Below, one piece after another: positions 1 through 9,498 of a DNA stretch of 64,000 bases. Position numbers and translations under genes: made by a program. A model generated the notes under the pieces. It made no database searches and was not told where the DNA came from. It worked only from the letters and a program-made list of their open reading frames with translations. Source of the DNA: CAYMUL01 sp964393605 (lineage in GTDB: Bacteria; Bacteroidota; Ignavibacteria; Ignavibacteriales; Ignavibacteriaceae); assembly GCA_964393605.1 (NCBI GenBank), contig CAYMUL010000009.1, positions 78,319 to 142,318 of the forward strand, given 5' to 3'. Within the stretch, counting starts at the first letter, position 1, and each line of letters starts with the position of its first letter.

Positions 1-17
1 CGCCTCCCCGCAAATAG

Positions 18-25
18 TATATTTG
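18..25 (+). promoter_or_regulatory. Bacteroidota-type -7 promoter element
   Basis: TATATTTG matches the TAnnTTTG -7 consensus of the primary sigma factor in Bacteroidota. The matching -33 TTG would lie just before base 1, outside the window. Transcription would begin near base 30-33, so the in-frame TTG at 23 lies inside the promoter and cannot be the start codon of the first gene. Confidence 0.6.
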
Positions 26-58
26 CACATTAATAACATAGTTTTTAGACATCCGGTA

Positions 59-2647
59 TTGAAGAGACAAATAACCTTTTTTATTCTATTTTTCCTCATT
101 TTTCAAACAATTTGTGAGGTAAAAGCGCAGCTAATTTTTGACAATCTCCCCAAGTATAATATTGAGGAATCCGACCTTAACTTTCTCGGAACTTCAAATC
201 ATCGTCGTAGAATTTTACTCAACGGCGAGTGGAAAGTTTTTGATGCCGAAGATAAAGAGGCAAAAAAGTTTAGAATTTCGGTTCCATCTTTTTTTAACGG
301 CGAAAAAGTTTTGGTGTATGAAAAGGATTTTCCTCTTTCTGCAGTAGATATTTCTTCAAACGTAATAAAATTAAATTTTCTCTCTCTCAGTTATTCGGCG
401 GTTGTTGAGTTAAATGGTTCAATATTGCTCAAACATCCGGGAGGAGAGTTTCCATTTTCAGTTGAGCTGCCAAAGGATATTCTTCGCCACGACAAAAAAA
501 ATATTCTTCGCATAATTTTAGATCCGCGCCTCGATCCGAACTCGACAATTCCATCTTCAAATCAATTTCTCTTTCCTAAAAATTCTTCCGGTATAACAGG
601 AGATGTTTTTCTTTCCCTTTACCCAAATATTTATTTGGAAGATTTTTCCTTCGGTAAAGAAATTAACTTCACTACTCAAATTGCGCGGTTGAATGTATCG
701 ACTTTAATTTCAAATAAGAATTTTCAGAAAGTAGATTCGCTTGTCGCAACAAATTTTGAATTACGCGCGACTGTAACTTCAAACTATGATCAATCAAAAC
801 CTGTAACAACGGTTACTCAATTTTCACTTTCAAAAGGAAAACAAAAAAAATTAAATCTCTCCCTTGAAATTCCGAATGTGATTTTGTGGAGTCCGGTTGC
901 GCCGTTCACGTATTCCTTAAATATCGAACTGCTTTCGAACGGATTGGTTATCGATAATTATTCACAAAGTATTTCTTTTTATGATTTGCGAATTGAAAAA
1001 GATACACTCTATTTGAACGATAAAAAGTTTTCTTTTGACGGCGTAACTTATTATCCGTCTAACGGAGATTTCGGAAAACTTTTTACTTATGAACAGATTA
1101 GACGCGACATTGAGTTGATTAAAAAAACCGGATTTAATTCCGTGCGTTTCGGAAAATCTATTCCTCACCCTTATTTCATAAGTCTTTGCGAAGAGTACGG
1201 TTTGTTTGCTTTTCTTGATATTCCGGTGGCGAATATTAATCCGGGGAATTATGACTCAAAAGAAAACCGTGAACGATTGAAGAATTTTCTTTCACAAACG
1301 ATAAGAGGATATAAAAATTTTTCATCGCTTGCCGGAATTTGTGTCGGAACTTTTTCTTCATCTTCGTCCGATGATGTGATTAAAATTTTTAATGAAGTTA
1401 TTCCTTCCTTAAAAAAAGATACCCGCTTAATCGTCTATGCTGATTTTGAATCTTTAAATTATGAAATTGACGGCATTGATTTTTACGGATTCAAAGCAGG
1501 TGATCTTTCTCCAGATATTTTAGTCCACGAATTTAAATTGCATCAAGAAAAATTCGGTTACGGCAAAATCATTCTTTCCGATGCAGGCTACATTGCGAAT
1601 CTTGGAAGTTCAAACGGATACATTAATCCAAAGACATTCGAAGCGCAGGCAAAATATTTTGAGGATATTCTGGGCGGTGTACAAAAAGAATATTACGCCG
1701 GATATTTTTTAAATGCGATGTTCGATTATCGCACTAACTATAGTACGCTCGTTTCAGGGTACAATCCGAACGGGTTAATCAAAATAGGGTTAGCAGATGA
1801 GAATCGCTCGCTGAATCGAATTACATTCAAAGTTGTTTATTCAAAATTGAATAACATGGAGCGAGTTACAATACCAATCGGTTTGAAAAAAGATGATACG
1901 ACTATGGTTTTTATAATTGTCGGTTTATTCCTCGCCGTAATTTTCGGATTGCTGATAAACTCCGGCAAAAAATTTCGCGAAGATGCAACAAGAGCTTTAG
2001 TAAGACCGTACAACTTTTTTTCTGATGTGCGTGATATGAGAATGATTTCAATGGCACACACAATTTTTCTGATGATTTCCATTTCCGGAGTGTTGTCATT
2101 AGTTACGAGCAGTCTTCTTTATTATTGGCGTTTCGAAAGTTTCCTTGAAAAAATTATTCTCTCCTTCGGCGAATATACATGGATGGATAATATCAGTTAT
2201 CTTGCTTATCATCCCGTTAGTTCATTGATTTTCTTCACCACATTTTATATTTCATTCTTTTTAATTACAACAATTACAATAAGACTATTCGCCTTGCTTG
2301 TGTTGCAACGTGTGTACTTTAGCAATGCGTTTTATACCGCAGTGTGGTCATTCATTCCGTTTGCATTACTACTTCCGTTTGTTATTCCGCTTCACAGAAT
2401 TTTGATTCTGAATGTTGGAACACTTTACATTTATTTAGCGATTGCCGCGGTTTATATTTTATCCTTTCACCGCTTGTTGAAAGGCATCTATGTAATTTAT
2501 GATACTCATCCCGGCAAAGTTTATTTGTATGGATTGATTTTGCTTTTCGTTTCACTCGGTGGATTTTTGTTGTACTATCAAATACAACAAAATACACTCG
2601 ACTTTCTTCTGCTCGCATTCAAAAATTTTCAGTTATTCGGAGCATAA
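59..2647 (+). CDS. GH2-like protein with C-terminal multi-pass membrane domain
   Basis: A TTG start at 59 is chosen because an in-frame TTG at 23 lies inside a promoter box and because this start gives a normal signal peptide (MKRQ, a hydrophobic stretch, then VKAQ). The exported part follows the glycoside hydrolase family 2 plan: an N-terminal jelly-roll sugar-binding-like domain (LNGEW, VELNG), a beta-sandwich, then a TIM-barrel-like region (FDGVTYYP, GFNSVRFGKS, CEEYGLFAFLDIP). The usual acid/base Asn-Glu pair is not visible after the fourth strand; a Ser-rich GTFSSSSSDD stretch sits there, and the nucleophile region reads ILSDAGY instead of an SEyG-type motif. About six membrane segments follow from roughly residue 615 to the end. 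A catalytically dead, membrane-anchored sugar-binding protein is a reasonable inference. The stop abuts the smc start. Confidence 0.6.
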   Translation: MKRQITFFILFFLIFQTICEVKAQLIFDNLPKYNIEESDLNFLGTSNHRRRILLNGEWKVFDAEDKEAKKFRISVPSFFNGEKVLVYEKDFPLSAVDISSNVIKLNFLSLSYSAVVELNGSILLKHPGGEFPFSVELPKDILRHDKKNILRIILDPRLDPNSTIPSSNQFLFPKNSSGITGDVFLSLYPNIYLEDFSFGKEINFTTQIARLNVSTLISNKNFQKVDSLVATNFELRATVTSNYDQSKPVTTVTQFSLSKGKQKKLNLSLEIPNVILWSPVAPFTYSLNIELLSNGLVIDNYSQSISFYDLRIEKDTLYLNDKKFSFDGVTYYPSNGDFGKLFTYEQIRRDIELIKKTGFNSVRFGKSIPHPYFISLCEEYGLFAFLDIPVANINPGNYDSKENRERLKNFLSQTIRGYKNFSSLAGICVGTFSSSSSDDVIKIFNEVIPSLKKDTRLIVYADFESLNYEIDGIDFYGFKAGDLSPDILVHEFKLHQEKFGYGKIILSDAGYIANLGSSNGYINPKTFEAQAKYFEDILGGVQKEYYAGYFLNAMFDYRTNYSTLVSGYNPNGLIKIGLADENRSLNRITFKVVYSKLNNMERVTIPIGLKKDDTTMVFIIVGLFLAVIFGLLINSGKKFREDATRALVRPYNFFSDVRDMRMISMAHTIFLMISISGVLSLVTSSLLYYWRFESFLEKIILSFGEYTWMDNISYLAYHPVSSLIFFTTFYISFFLITTITIRLFALLVLQRVYFSNAFYTAVWSFIPFALLLPFVIPLHRILILNVGTLYIYLAIAAVYILSFHRLLKGIYVIYDTHPGKVYLYGLILLFVSLGGFLLYYQIQQNTLDFLLLAFKNFQLFGA

Positions 2648-5600
2648 ATGTATTTATCAAAATTAGAGTTGCTCGGTTTCAAATCTTTTCAGCAAAAGAC
2701 AAACGTAAATTTTACGAAAGGAATGACGGCAATTGTCGGTCCGAACGGATGCGGTAAAACAAATATTGTTGATGCTTTGCGCTGGTGTCTCGGCGAACAA
2801 AAAAGTAGTACGCTTCGTAGCGATAAAATGGAAAATGTAATCTTCAACGGAACGGCAAATAAAAAACCGATGGGAATGGCGGAGGTTTCTTTAACTATTC
2901 AAAACGATAAAGGCGTTTTACCAACCGAGTATTCAGAGGTTGTTATAACGAGAAGAATTTTTCGTTCCGGCGAAAGTGAATATTTGTTGAACAAAAACAT
3001 TTGCAGACTAAAAGATATTACGAATTTGTTCATGGATACAGGCATGGGGGCAAATGCTTATTCTGTAATCGAATTAAAAATGGTAGAATCCATTTTAAAT
3101 AACAAGACCGATGAACGTCGCGTGATGTTTGAAGAAGCCGCAGGCGTCAATAAATACAAACTTCGAAGAAGATTGACTCTAAAAAAACTTGACGACGTCA
3201 AAGCAGATCTCGATAGAGTGAATGATATTGTCAGCGAAGTTGAAAAGAAAGTGAACTCGCTCGAACGTCAGGCAAAGCGTGCCGATAAATACAATAATCT
3301 TTCTTCTACTTTGCGCGAACTTGAAATAGATTTAACCGAACGGGAATATTCTCTTTTCAATAAGCAAAAACAGGAAGCAATTATTTTAAAGGAGGAAGCT
3401 CTCAAAACCCGCATCAACATTGATTCGGAACTTGCTCAACTTGAAGATGAGTTAACTGCTCTTAAATCAGAATTGAATTCACTCGATACCGATTTGCGTG
3501 AAAAGAGAATTTCGATAAATCATCAAACAGAATTGATTCACAAGCATCAGCAAGAAATTTCTGTTTCGGAAGAAAGAAAAAAATCTCTCCTTTCCAATAT
3601 TGAAAAATTTAAAGCGGAGATTGTCGAATTACAACAGCAACTTTCAATTACAAAATTCAGCATCGAAGAATTCCGTAAGAAGATTGATGAAACGTCAACA
3701 AATATTTCGAATAAAATTTCCGAAAAAGAAAATTATATCGATGTCGTCAACGAGCAGAAACAGTTAGTTGATGAACACAGAAAAAACGTTCGGCAGTTTT
3801 CCGAAAGTTTGAAAGACGATATTAAAAAAATCGCCGACCTTGAAAACGCATTATCCAATGCACAGAACTCTGTTAATCAGGTTAATGGCGAAATTGAAAA
3901 ATTAAATTCGAAAATTCAGAATCTCTCAATTTCAATTGCGAAATCTGTCGGCTACATTGAAGAACTTCAAAACGATAAATTCGATGTTGAAAACAAACTT
4001 GCCGAAGCTGAAAAAATTTATACGGAAAAGCAGAATGAAAAAGAGAGAATTGAAAAGGAACTCCGTGAACTTCGTATTGAAGAAGTTAATCAGTCAGGGT
4101 TGCTTTCTTCGGTTAAAGATAAAATTAAGTTTCTACAAAACTTGATTGATAACCTCGAAGGATTTTCTAAGGGCGCGAAATCTTTGCTCGAAAATAAATC
4201 TTGGCAGAAAAACGATGCGCACTTGCTCGCAAATCTTGGAAGTGCCGGGGAAGAATTTCGTTTCGCACTTGAAGCCGCATTAAAAAATAATTTGAATAAT
4301 ATTATCGTTGCATCTATTGATGAAGCGGCGGAGGGAATTAATTATTTACGGAATGCAGAACTCGGCAAAGCCGCATTTTTAGCGGCTGAACAGTTTGTTG
4401 ATAAAAAATCTTTTCTCGAAAACATTGAAGCCTTCATTCTTAAAAGACAAAAGAAAAAAATTGCACGCGAGATTGGATTTATTTCATGGGCTTTTCAAAA
4501 AGTTGTTTGCGATAATCAATGGATAAAATTTTTTGAACGTATTCTGGAAAATATTGTTATCGTCAAATCATTGGAGGATGCACTTCATCTTTCCAAGAAG
4601 TATTCACGAATTAATTTCGTTACTCTTTCGGGAGATTTCATTCAAACAACTGGTGTGATTGAAGCGGGTTCTCTTCCTTCGATAGACAATACTTTGTTTG
4701 GAAGAAAACAACTTCTCGATAATTTGATTTCTTCTCTCCCCGAAGAAGAAAATAAATTGGAAAAATTAAGAGAGAAAATTCTATCACTGGAAAAACAAGA
4801 TTCCGAAATAGACTTAAAAATTTATTCCGAGCGCGGAAGAATTCTCATCAACGATCTTGCGAATGTCGAAAAACAAATCGCACAATTTGAATTTGAAAAA
4901 AAGAAAGCGCAGGATGAAGTCGATAAAACACATCAAGAACTTCAAGAGCTTGCGATACGCTCAAACATTCTTGACAAAGAACGGGAAGCGACATTAAGCG
5001 AGCTGACACAGTCGAAGGTTGCAAATGCTGTACGCGATAAGGAATTTCTCGCTCTCGAAGATGAGCTACATAAGATTGAAGAAGAATACAACCGCCGCAT
5101 TTCGCACCAAAATCTTTTAAATCTTGAATTTGAAAGATTGATTGGTGAGAAGAAGAATTATGAAAATTCGCTACTGCGAGCCGAAGAGAATATTGCATCT
5201 TTGAATTCTCAAGTTTCGAAGCGCCAAACCGATATTGAAAATTTTCAAAACGAATCAGTTGAAATTGAACAGCGTTTAATTCTTCTCAACACTGAACTTG
5301 AACAACTTCTTCTTGATCGCGAATCTTTACGTAATTCTCTCGAAGAAGTGGAAAACAATTTTAATGTTGTTAAAGAAAATATCAACGGTAAAGAATCCCT
5401 TCAAAATGGAAAAAGAAAAGAGAGAGAAAAACTTACCGATCGAATTCATGAAAGCGATTTGCACATCAACGAATTCAATTTGAAGATGGATAATTTAATT
5501 CAGCACATCGACGAAAATTATTCTTTGCGAATTGATCTCAAGGAGTTCGACGACCTCGATACCTTTGATTTTACTGCCCGCTCTCAAGATGTCCATACCT

Positions 5601-6238
5601 TGAAACAGCAGATCAAAAATTTGGGACCGATTAATCTACTCGCTTATTCCGAGTATGACGAAGAAAAGCAACGACTTGATTTTCTTTTGAAACAGAGAAA
5701 TGATCTCGTTGAATCTGAGAAAGATCTCGCAAAAACAATTGAAGAAATTAATAACACAGCACAACAGCTATTTCTTGAAACTTTCGAAAAGATCAGGAAT
5801 AATTTCATTTCTCTTTTCAGAAAACTTTTTAATCCCGGCGACGAAGCCGATTTAAGATTGGAGGAGGGCGTCGATCCACTCGAAGGGAAAATTGAAATCA
5901 TTGCAAAGCCGAAGGGAAAAAGACCTACATCAATTGAATTACTCAGCGGAGGAGAAAAAACTTTAACGGCTATTGCTTTGTTGTTTTCAATTTATCTCGT
6001 CAAGCCAAGTCCATTTTGTATTCTTGATGAAATTGATGCGCCGCTCGACGATGCAAACATTGATCGGTTCTCAAAAATTTTACGGGACTTTTCCGATAAC
6101 ACACAGTTCATTGTTGTTACTCATAATAAACGGACAATGGAAGCTTCGGATGTTATGTACGGTGTTACAATGCAGGAAGAAGGTGTTTCAAAACTCGTTA
6201 GTGTATTGTTCAACGAGGATATGAATTTTGTTAATTGA
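2648..6238 (+). CDS. smc: Chromosome segregation protein SMC
   Basis: Structural maintenance of chromosomes ATPase, which dimerises through its hinge and organises the nucleoid with ScpA/ScpB. The N-terminal head has Walker A GPNGCGKT at residues 31-38. Long coiled coils rich in E, K, L and Q run from about 170 to 500 and from 650 to 1000 around a globular hinge near 510-640. The C-terminal head has the ABC signature LSGGEKTL from residue 1099 and a Walker B/D-loop ILDEIDAPLDD near 1125. The length of 1196 residues is normal for bacterial SMC. ATG follows the previous stop directly. No scpA or scpB is in the window. Confidence 0.97.
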   Translation: MYLSKLELLGFKSFQQKTNVNFTKGMTAIVGPNGCGKTNIVDALRWCLGEQKSSTLRSDKMENVIFNGTANKKPMGMAEVSLTIQNDKGVLPTEYSEVVITRRIFRSGESEYLLNKNICRLKDITNLFMDTGMGANAYSVIELKMVESILNNKTDERRVMFEEAAGVNKYKLRRRLTLKKLDDVKADLDRVNDIVSEVEKKVNSLERQAKRADKYNNLSSTLRELEIDLTEREYSLFNKQKQEAIILKEEALKTRINIDSELAQLEDELTALKSELNSLDTDLREKRISINHQTELIHKHQQEISVSEERKKSLLSNIEKFKAEIVELQQQLSITKFSIEEFRKKIDETSTNISNKISEKENYIDVVNEQKQLVDEHRKNVRQFSESLKDDIKKIADLENALSNAQNSVNQVNGEIEKLNSKIQNLSISIAKSVGYIEELQNDKFDVENKLAEAEKIYTEKQNEKERIEKELRELRIEEVNQSGLLSSVKDKIKFLQNLIDNLEGFSKGAKSLLENKSWQKNDAHLLANLGSAGEEFRFALEAALKNNLNNIIVASIDEAAEGINYLRNAELGKAAFLAAEQFVDKKSFLENIEAFILKRQKKKIAREIGFISWAFQKVVCDNQWIKFFERILENIVIVKSLEDALHLSKKYSRINFVTLSGDFIQTTGVIEAGSLPSIDNTLFGRKQLLDNLISSLPEEENKLEKLREKILSLEKQDSEIDLKIYSERGRILINDLANVEKQIAQFEFEKKKAQDEVDKTHQELQELAIRSNILDKEREATLSELTQSKVANAVRDKEFLALEDELHKIEEEYNRRISHQNLLNLEFERLIGEKKNYENSLLRAEENIASLNSQVSKRQTDIENFQNESVEIEQRLILLNTELEQLLLDRESLRNSLEEVENNFNVVKENINGKESLQNGKRKEREKLTDRIHESDLHINEFNLKMDNLIQHIDENYSLRIDLKEFDDLDTFDFTARSQDVHTLKQQIKNLGPINLLAYSEYDEEKQRLDFLLKQRNDLVESEKDLAKTIEEINNTAQQLFLETFEKIRNNFISLFRKLFNPGDEADLRLEEGVDPLEGKIEIIAKPKGKRPTSIELLSGGEKTLTAIALLFSIYLVKPSPFCILDEIDAPLDDANIDRFSKILRDFSDNTQFIVVTHNKRTMEASDVMYGVTMQEEGVSKLVSVLFNEDMNFVN

Positions 6239-8177
6239 CTCATCCTATGTTTTATTTTTCGGTATCGTATTCGTTTTTATGCTGAATATAAATTTAAACG
6301 CGCAATGGATTAACGATCCTTCATACAACAAAAAATTAATTCTCGATTGTGTGAATCCAACCAACATTACCGTTTCATCCGATGAAAACGGCGGCGCATT
6401 TATTGCCTGGAACGATAAAAAGAGCAGTGCATTTACAAATTCTTTCATACAATATATTACTGCCGAAGGAACTACCGGTTTTAGAGCCGACGGAAAAAAA
6501 CTTTCTTCACTCGAATCGGCAAACATCCTTCCGACCTTGTCAAATCAGTTCGAAAGCAGTGTTGTTGTTTGCTGGCTCGAACAATATGACGATGATAAAA
6601 CTGCCTTGAAAGTCCAGCGTGTAAAACAAAACGGTTTTTTTCTTTGGGATGAAAATGGATTACAGATAACCGACGGCGCAAATGAAATAAAAGAATTTAA
6701 AGTTATTACCGATGCATTTGGAACTTCGTACATCATTTTCACCGAGAAAGATTTAACAACAAAAAAATATTTTTTGAAGCTACAGAAATTAAGTCCTTCC
6801 GGTTACATTGAATATTCATACAAGGGATTAACTTTGGCTTCATCGGATGAGCTAATCGCTGCTCCAAAAATTTTTCATTCCGAAAAAAACGGCAATTATA
6901 TTTTTTGGAATGAAGAATCCATGAATAAAACAATTGTCAATTTTACATTTATTCCAATTGATGAATTTGATCCTTCTTCAATTGCACGCAAAAAAATATT
7001 CGACTTGAATTCGAACTTACTTATCACTCAAATTTTTCAAACCGCAAAAAGTCAATTTTCAATTTTGATTCATGATAGAAATAAGACCAAAAAATTTTTC
7101 TCGTATAAAGTTGAAAATAATTCTGTTATAAAAGATGATTTTCTCTCTGACTTTTTCAACTCGAAGCAAAATCCGACAAACATACAAATACATGATGCAG
7201 AGAATCAGAGCGCATTTCTTGTTTGGGTTGAAGAAAAAACAAAAACAAAAAATATTTTTATTGACTTAATCCATCTTTCAGGTCGGACAATCTGGAATCA
7301 AGAATTACAACTTAATCCAACGGATGAAGAACAAATTTCTTATGCGGCATTTGTCGATAAATCGAATGAATTGAAAATTAGCTGGTTACAGAAACCGCAA
7401 CGCATGCGCGGCGCCCTTTATTCACAATTGGTGAACACAAGAGGCGAGTTGATTTATGGCTCTCAACCTTTATTAACTGCGGCTTTCAATGAATCGGAGA
7501 AAAGTTATCTTCATAATTATACTGATTCTCAAAATGGAATAATAATTATCTTTAAAGAAAAAAAAGAAAATGAAGCCGCTATTTACGGACATAGAATTTA
7601 TAGCCCCTCGGAATTATCTATTTCCGATTTTCGTTGCACTCAAGTTGATGATGCAGTAAATATTTCTTTTGTAAATAAATCACCAAAGAAAAATTTCACT
7701 TACGACATTCATCGTGGAAGTTTAGAAAATCATCGCGACACTTCATGGCGAACTATTAAAACATTCACGACAAATACTGCCACGAATAATTTCGAGTTTA
7801 TAGATGTTCTTGATTCTTCCGGCAATTATTTTTATCGCATCAAACAAAACGATGAAAAAAAACAATCTGTTTATACGGCAACTATACCTGTCTCTTTTTT
7901 AATCAATGATGAACCTTCCTTCAAATTATTTGAAAATATTCCGAATCCTTTTTTCGGCGAAACTACAATCTCATTTTATCTTCCTCAACCTGAAACGGTT
8001 CAACTAATAATTTACAATTCGAAACTTGAAACGATTACTGATACAACGTTGAATTACGATTCGAAGGGGAAGAAAAATTTTTCCTTTCGCGGTTATGGTT
8101 TACCGCCGGGAGTCTACTATTACAGAGTTGTCGCGGGAAACAATGTTGAAGTTAAAAAAATGGTGATGGTAAAATGA
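6228..8177 (+). CDS. T9SS-sorted secreted protein of unknown function
   Basis: A 649-residue exported protein. A TTG start overlapping the smc end by 11 nt gives a hydrophobic N-terminal signal (VLFFGIVFVFML) ending near NLNAQ; the only nearby ATG would leave no signal. The body is beta-rich and repetitive, suggesting a propeller or BNR-type fold, followed by a fibronectin-III-like segment near residues 465-550. The last 80 residues are a type IX secretion sorting domain (NIPNPFFGET, GLPPGVYYYRV, final KKMVMVK). No enzymatic motif was recognised. The stop overlaps the next start as ATGA, so this surface protein is in the smc operon, which is unusual for a secreted product. Confidence 0.75.
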   Translation: MLIDSSYVLFFGIVFVFMLNINLNAQWINDPSYNKKLILDCVNPTNITVSSDENGGAFIAWNDKKSSAFTNSFIQYITAEGTTGFRADGKKLSSLESANILPTLSNQFESSVVVCWLEQYDDDKTALKVQRVKQNGFFLWDENGLQITDGANEIKEFKVITDAFGTSYIIFTEKDLTTKKYFLKLQKLSPSGYIEYSYKGLTLASSDELIAAPKIFHSEKNGNYIFWNEESMNKTIVNFTFIPIDEFDPSSIARKKIFDLNSNLLITQIFQTAKSQFSILIHDRNKTKKFFSYKVENNSVIKDDFLSDFFNSKQNPTNIQIHDAENQSAFLVWVEEKTKTKNIFIDLIHLSGRTIWNQELQLNPTDEEQISYAAFVDKSNELKISWLQKPQRMRGALYSQLVNTRGELIYGSQPLLTAAFNESEKSYLHNYTDSQNGIIIIFKEKKENEAAIYGHRIYSPSELSISDFRCTQVDDAVNISFVNKSPKKNFTYDIHRGSLENHRDTSWRTIKTFTTNTATNNFEFIDVLDSSGNYFYRIKQNDEKKQSVYTATIPVSFLINDEPSFKLFENIPNPFFGETTISFYLPQPETVQLIIYNSKLETITDTTLNYDSKGKKNFSFRGYGLPPGVYYYRVVAGNNVEVKKMVMVK

Positions 8178-8899
8178 GTGTGTTAAACAAATTTAAAATA
8201 TTTGTTGATTTCGATGGAACGATAACACGAGAAGATGTCGGTGCAAATATCTTTGTTGAATTTGGCAATCAACAAGCGGTTGCGGCAATCATCGATGATA
8301 TTATTAATAAAACCATCAGCGGAAAAGATGGATGGAACAAGCTGTTTGCAACACTTCGCAAAGTTTCGCGCGATGAATTTTCTGCATTCGTTGATAAGTT
8401 CGAAATTGATCATACTTTTCATTCGTTAGTTGAAACGTGCGAACAAAACGGTTTCGATATTACAATCCTCAGTGATGGTTTCGATCTTTATCTTAAAAAT
8501 ATTTTAGAGCGCGAAGGATTGGAAAGATTAAAATTCTTTTCAAATCATTTACAGCAAAAAGAGGACGGTAGTTTCGATTATTCATTTCCATACACAGATG
8601 AAGAATGTGAGCGATGCGCGAACTGCAAAAGAAATCATCTCATCGAAGAAAGTTCCGATGATGATTTCACCGTGTTCATCGGTAACGGTGTTTCGGATCA
8701 ATGTCCCGCGCAGTATTGTGATTTCATTTTCGCGAAGGATTCTCTCTTAAAATTTTGTGAGAAGGAAAGAATTTCCTATTACCCATACACAAGTTTTAAC
8801 AGCGTTAAGGAAGTTCTGCTTACTCTCGCTTCAAAAAAGAATTTAAAGAAAAGGCACCAAGCCGAATTAAAAAGAAGAGCCGTTTATTTACAAGGATAA
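8174..8899 (+). CDS. MtnX-like HAD-IB phosphatase
   Basis: HAD superfamily phosphatase with motif I DFDGT (Asp12 and Asp14, the nucleophile and the acid/base). A later ILSDGFD segment supplies motif II, and FIGNGVSD supplies motif IV. A CxxCxxC cluster followed by KRNH (DEECERCANCK) near residue 140-150 is typical of the MtnX / 2-hydroxy-3-keto-5-methylthiopentenyl-1-phosphate phosphatase branch. No other methionine-salvage gene is nearby, so the substrate is open; phosphoserine or another small phosphomonoester is possible. The start overlaps the previous stop as ATGA and the following methyltransferase starts 2 nt after its stop. Confidence 0.8.
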   Translation: MSVLNKFKIFVDFDGTITREDVGANIFVEFGNQQAVAAIIDDIINKTISGKDGWNKLFATLRKVSRDEFSAFVDKFEIDHTFHSLVETCEQNGFDITILSDGFDLYLKNILEREGLERLKFFSNHLQQKEDGSFDYSFPYTDEECERCANCKRNHLIEESSDDDFTVFIGNGVSDQCPAQYCDFIFAKDSLLKFCEKERISYYPYTSFNSVKEVLLTLASKKNLKKRHQAELKRRAVYLQG

Positions 8900-8901
8900 C
8901 C

Positions 8902-9492
8902 ATGAAAGAATTAGCAGGAAAAATTTTTAAATATCGCAGTTACACTCCACTTCCATTTTTGTTTGTGATGTTTTTTTATCATAACGCAAATATCTGGAGT
9001 CTCATCGCGGGCTTTATTATTGCGCTTGCCGGGGAGTTAATTCGTCTATGGGGAGTGAATTGGGCGGGAAGTGAAACGCGAACAACCGGAACCGTTGGCG
9101 GAACGTTTTTAATTATCAGCGGACCCTTTGCGTATGTTCGCAATCCGCTTTACGTCGGAAATATTTTAATGTACTTCGGGCTGGGAGTAATGTCTTATGC
9201 TCTCTTTCCTTATTTACAAATTGCCGCCATTTTGTTTTTTGTTTTTCAATATCACTACATCGTTTTGGAAGAAGAAGGATATTTGAAAACTGCATTCGCC
9301 GAAGAATACAAAAAATATTGTGAAGCTGTTCCCCGTTTCTTTCCTCGATTCACACCATACAAAAACGCAGGAGTGGAACAACCTCCATTCAATTTAAAAG
9401 CCGGTTTGAGAAGTGAGAAAAGAACTTTGCAAGCTTTCACTTTTGTTTCTTTAACAATTTTATTAATATGGTTTTTGAGAAGATTGGGTTAA
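8902..9492 (+). CDS. Isoprenylcysteine carboxyl methyltransferase-family membrane protein
   Basis: A 196-residue integral membrane protein of the ICMT/PEMT methyltransferase superfamily. It has about four to five hydrophobic segments and the family's cofactor region GPFAYVRNPLYVGN followed by EEEGYLKTAFAEEYKKYC near residues 115-145. Family members use S-adenosylmethionine to methylate lipids or lipid-linked substrates at the membrane. Its position directly before lpxB suggests a lipid substrate, but the sequence does not give the acceptor. A second, more distant family member lies at 52473-53051. Confidence 0.75.
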   Translation: MKELAGKIFKYRSYTPLPFLFVMFFYHNANIWSLIAGFIIALAGELIRLWGVNWAGSETRTTGTVGGTFLIISGPFAYVRNPLYVGNILMYFGLGVMSYALFPYLQIAAILFFVFQYHYIVLEEEGYLKTAFAEEYKKYCEAVPRFFPRFTPYKNAGVEQPPFNLKAGLRSEKRTLQAFTFVSLTILLIWFLRRLG

Positions 9493-9498
9493 TGAGAT

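Noticed and set aside
23..58. TTG at 23 as the start of the first gene
   Set aside because: It lies inside the TATATTTG promoter box, and the extra 12 residues spoil an otherwise ideal signal peptide that begins at the TTG at 59.
4848..5198. 116-residue open frame antisense to smc
   Set aside because: Antisense to the coiled-coil region, with low-complexity Leu/Gln/Ser composition and no promoter.
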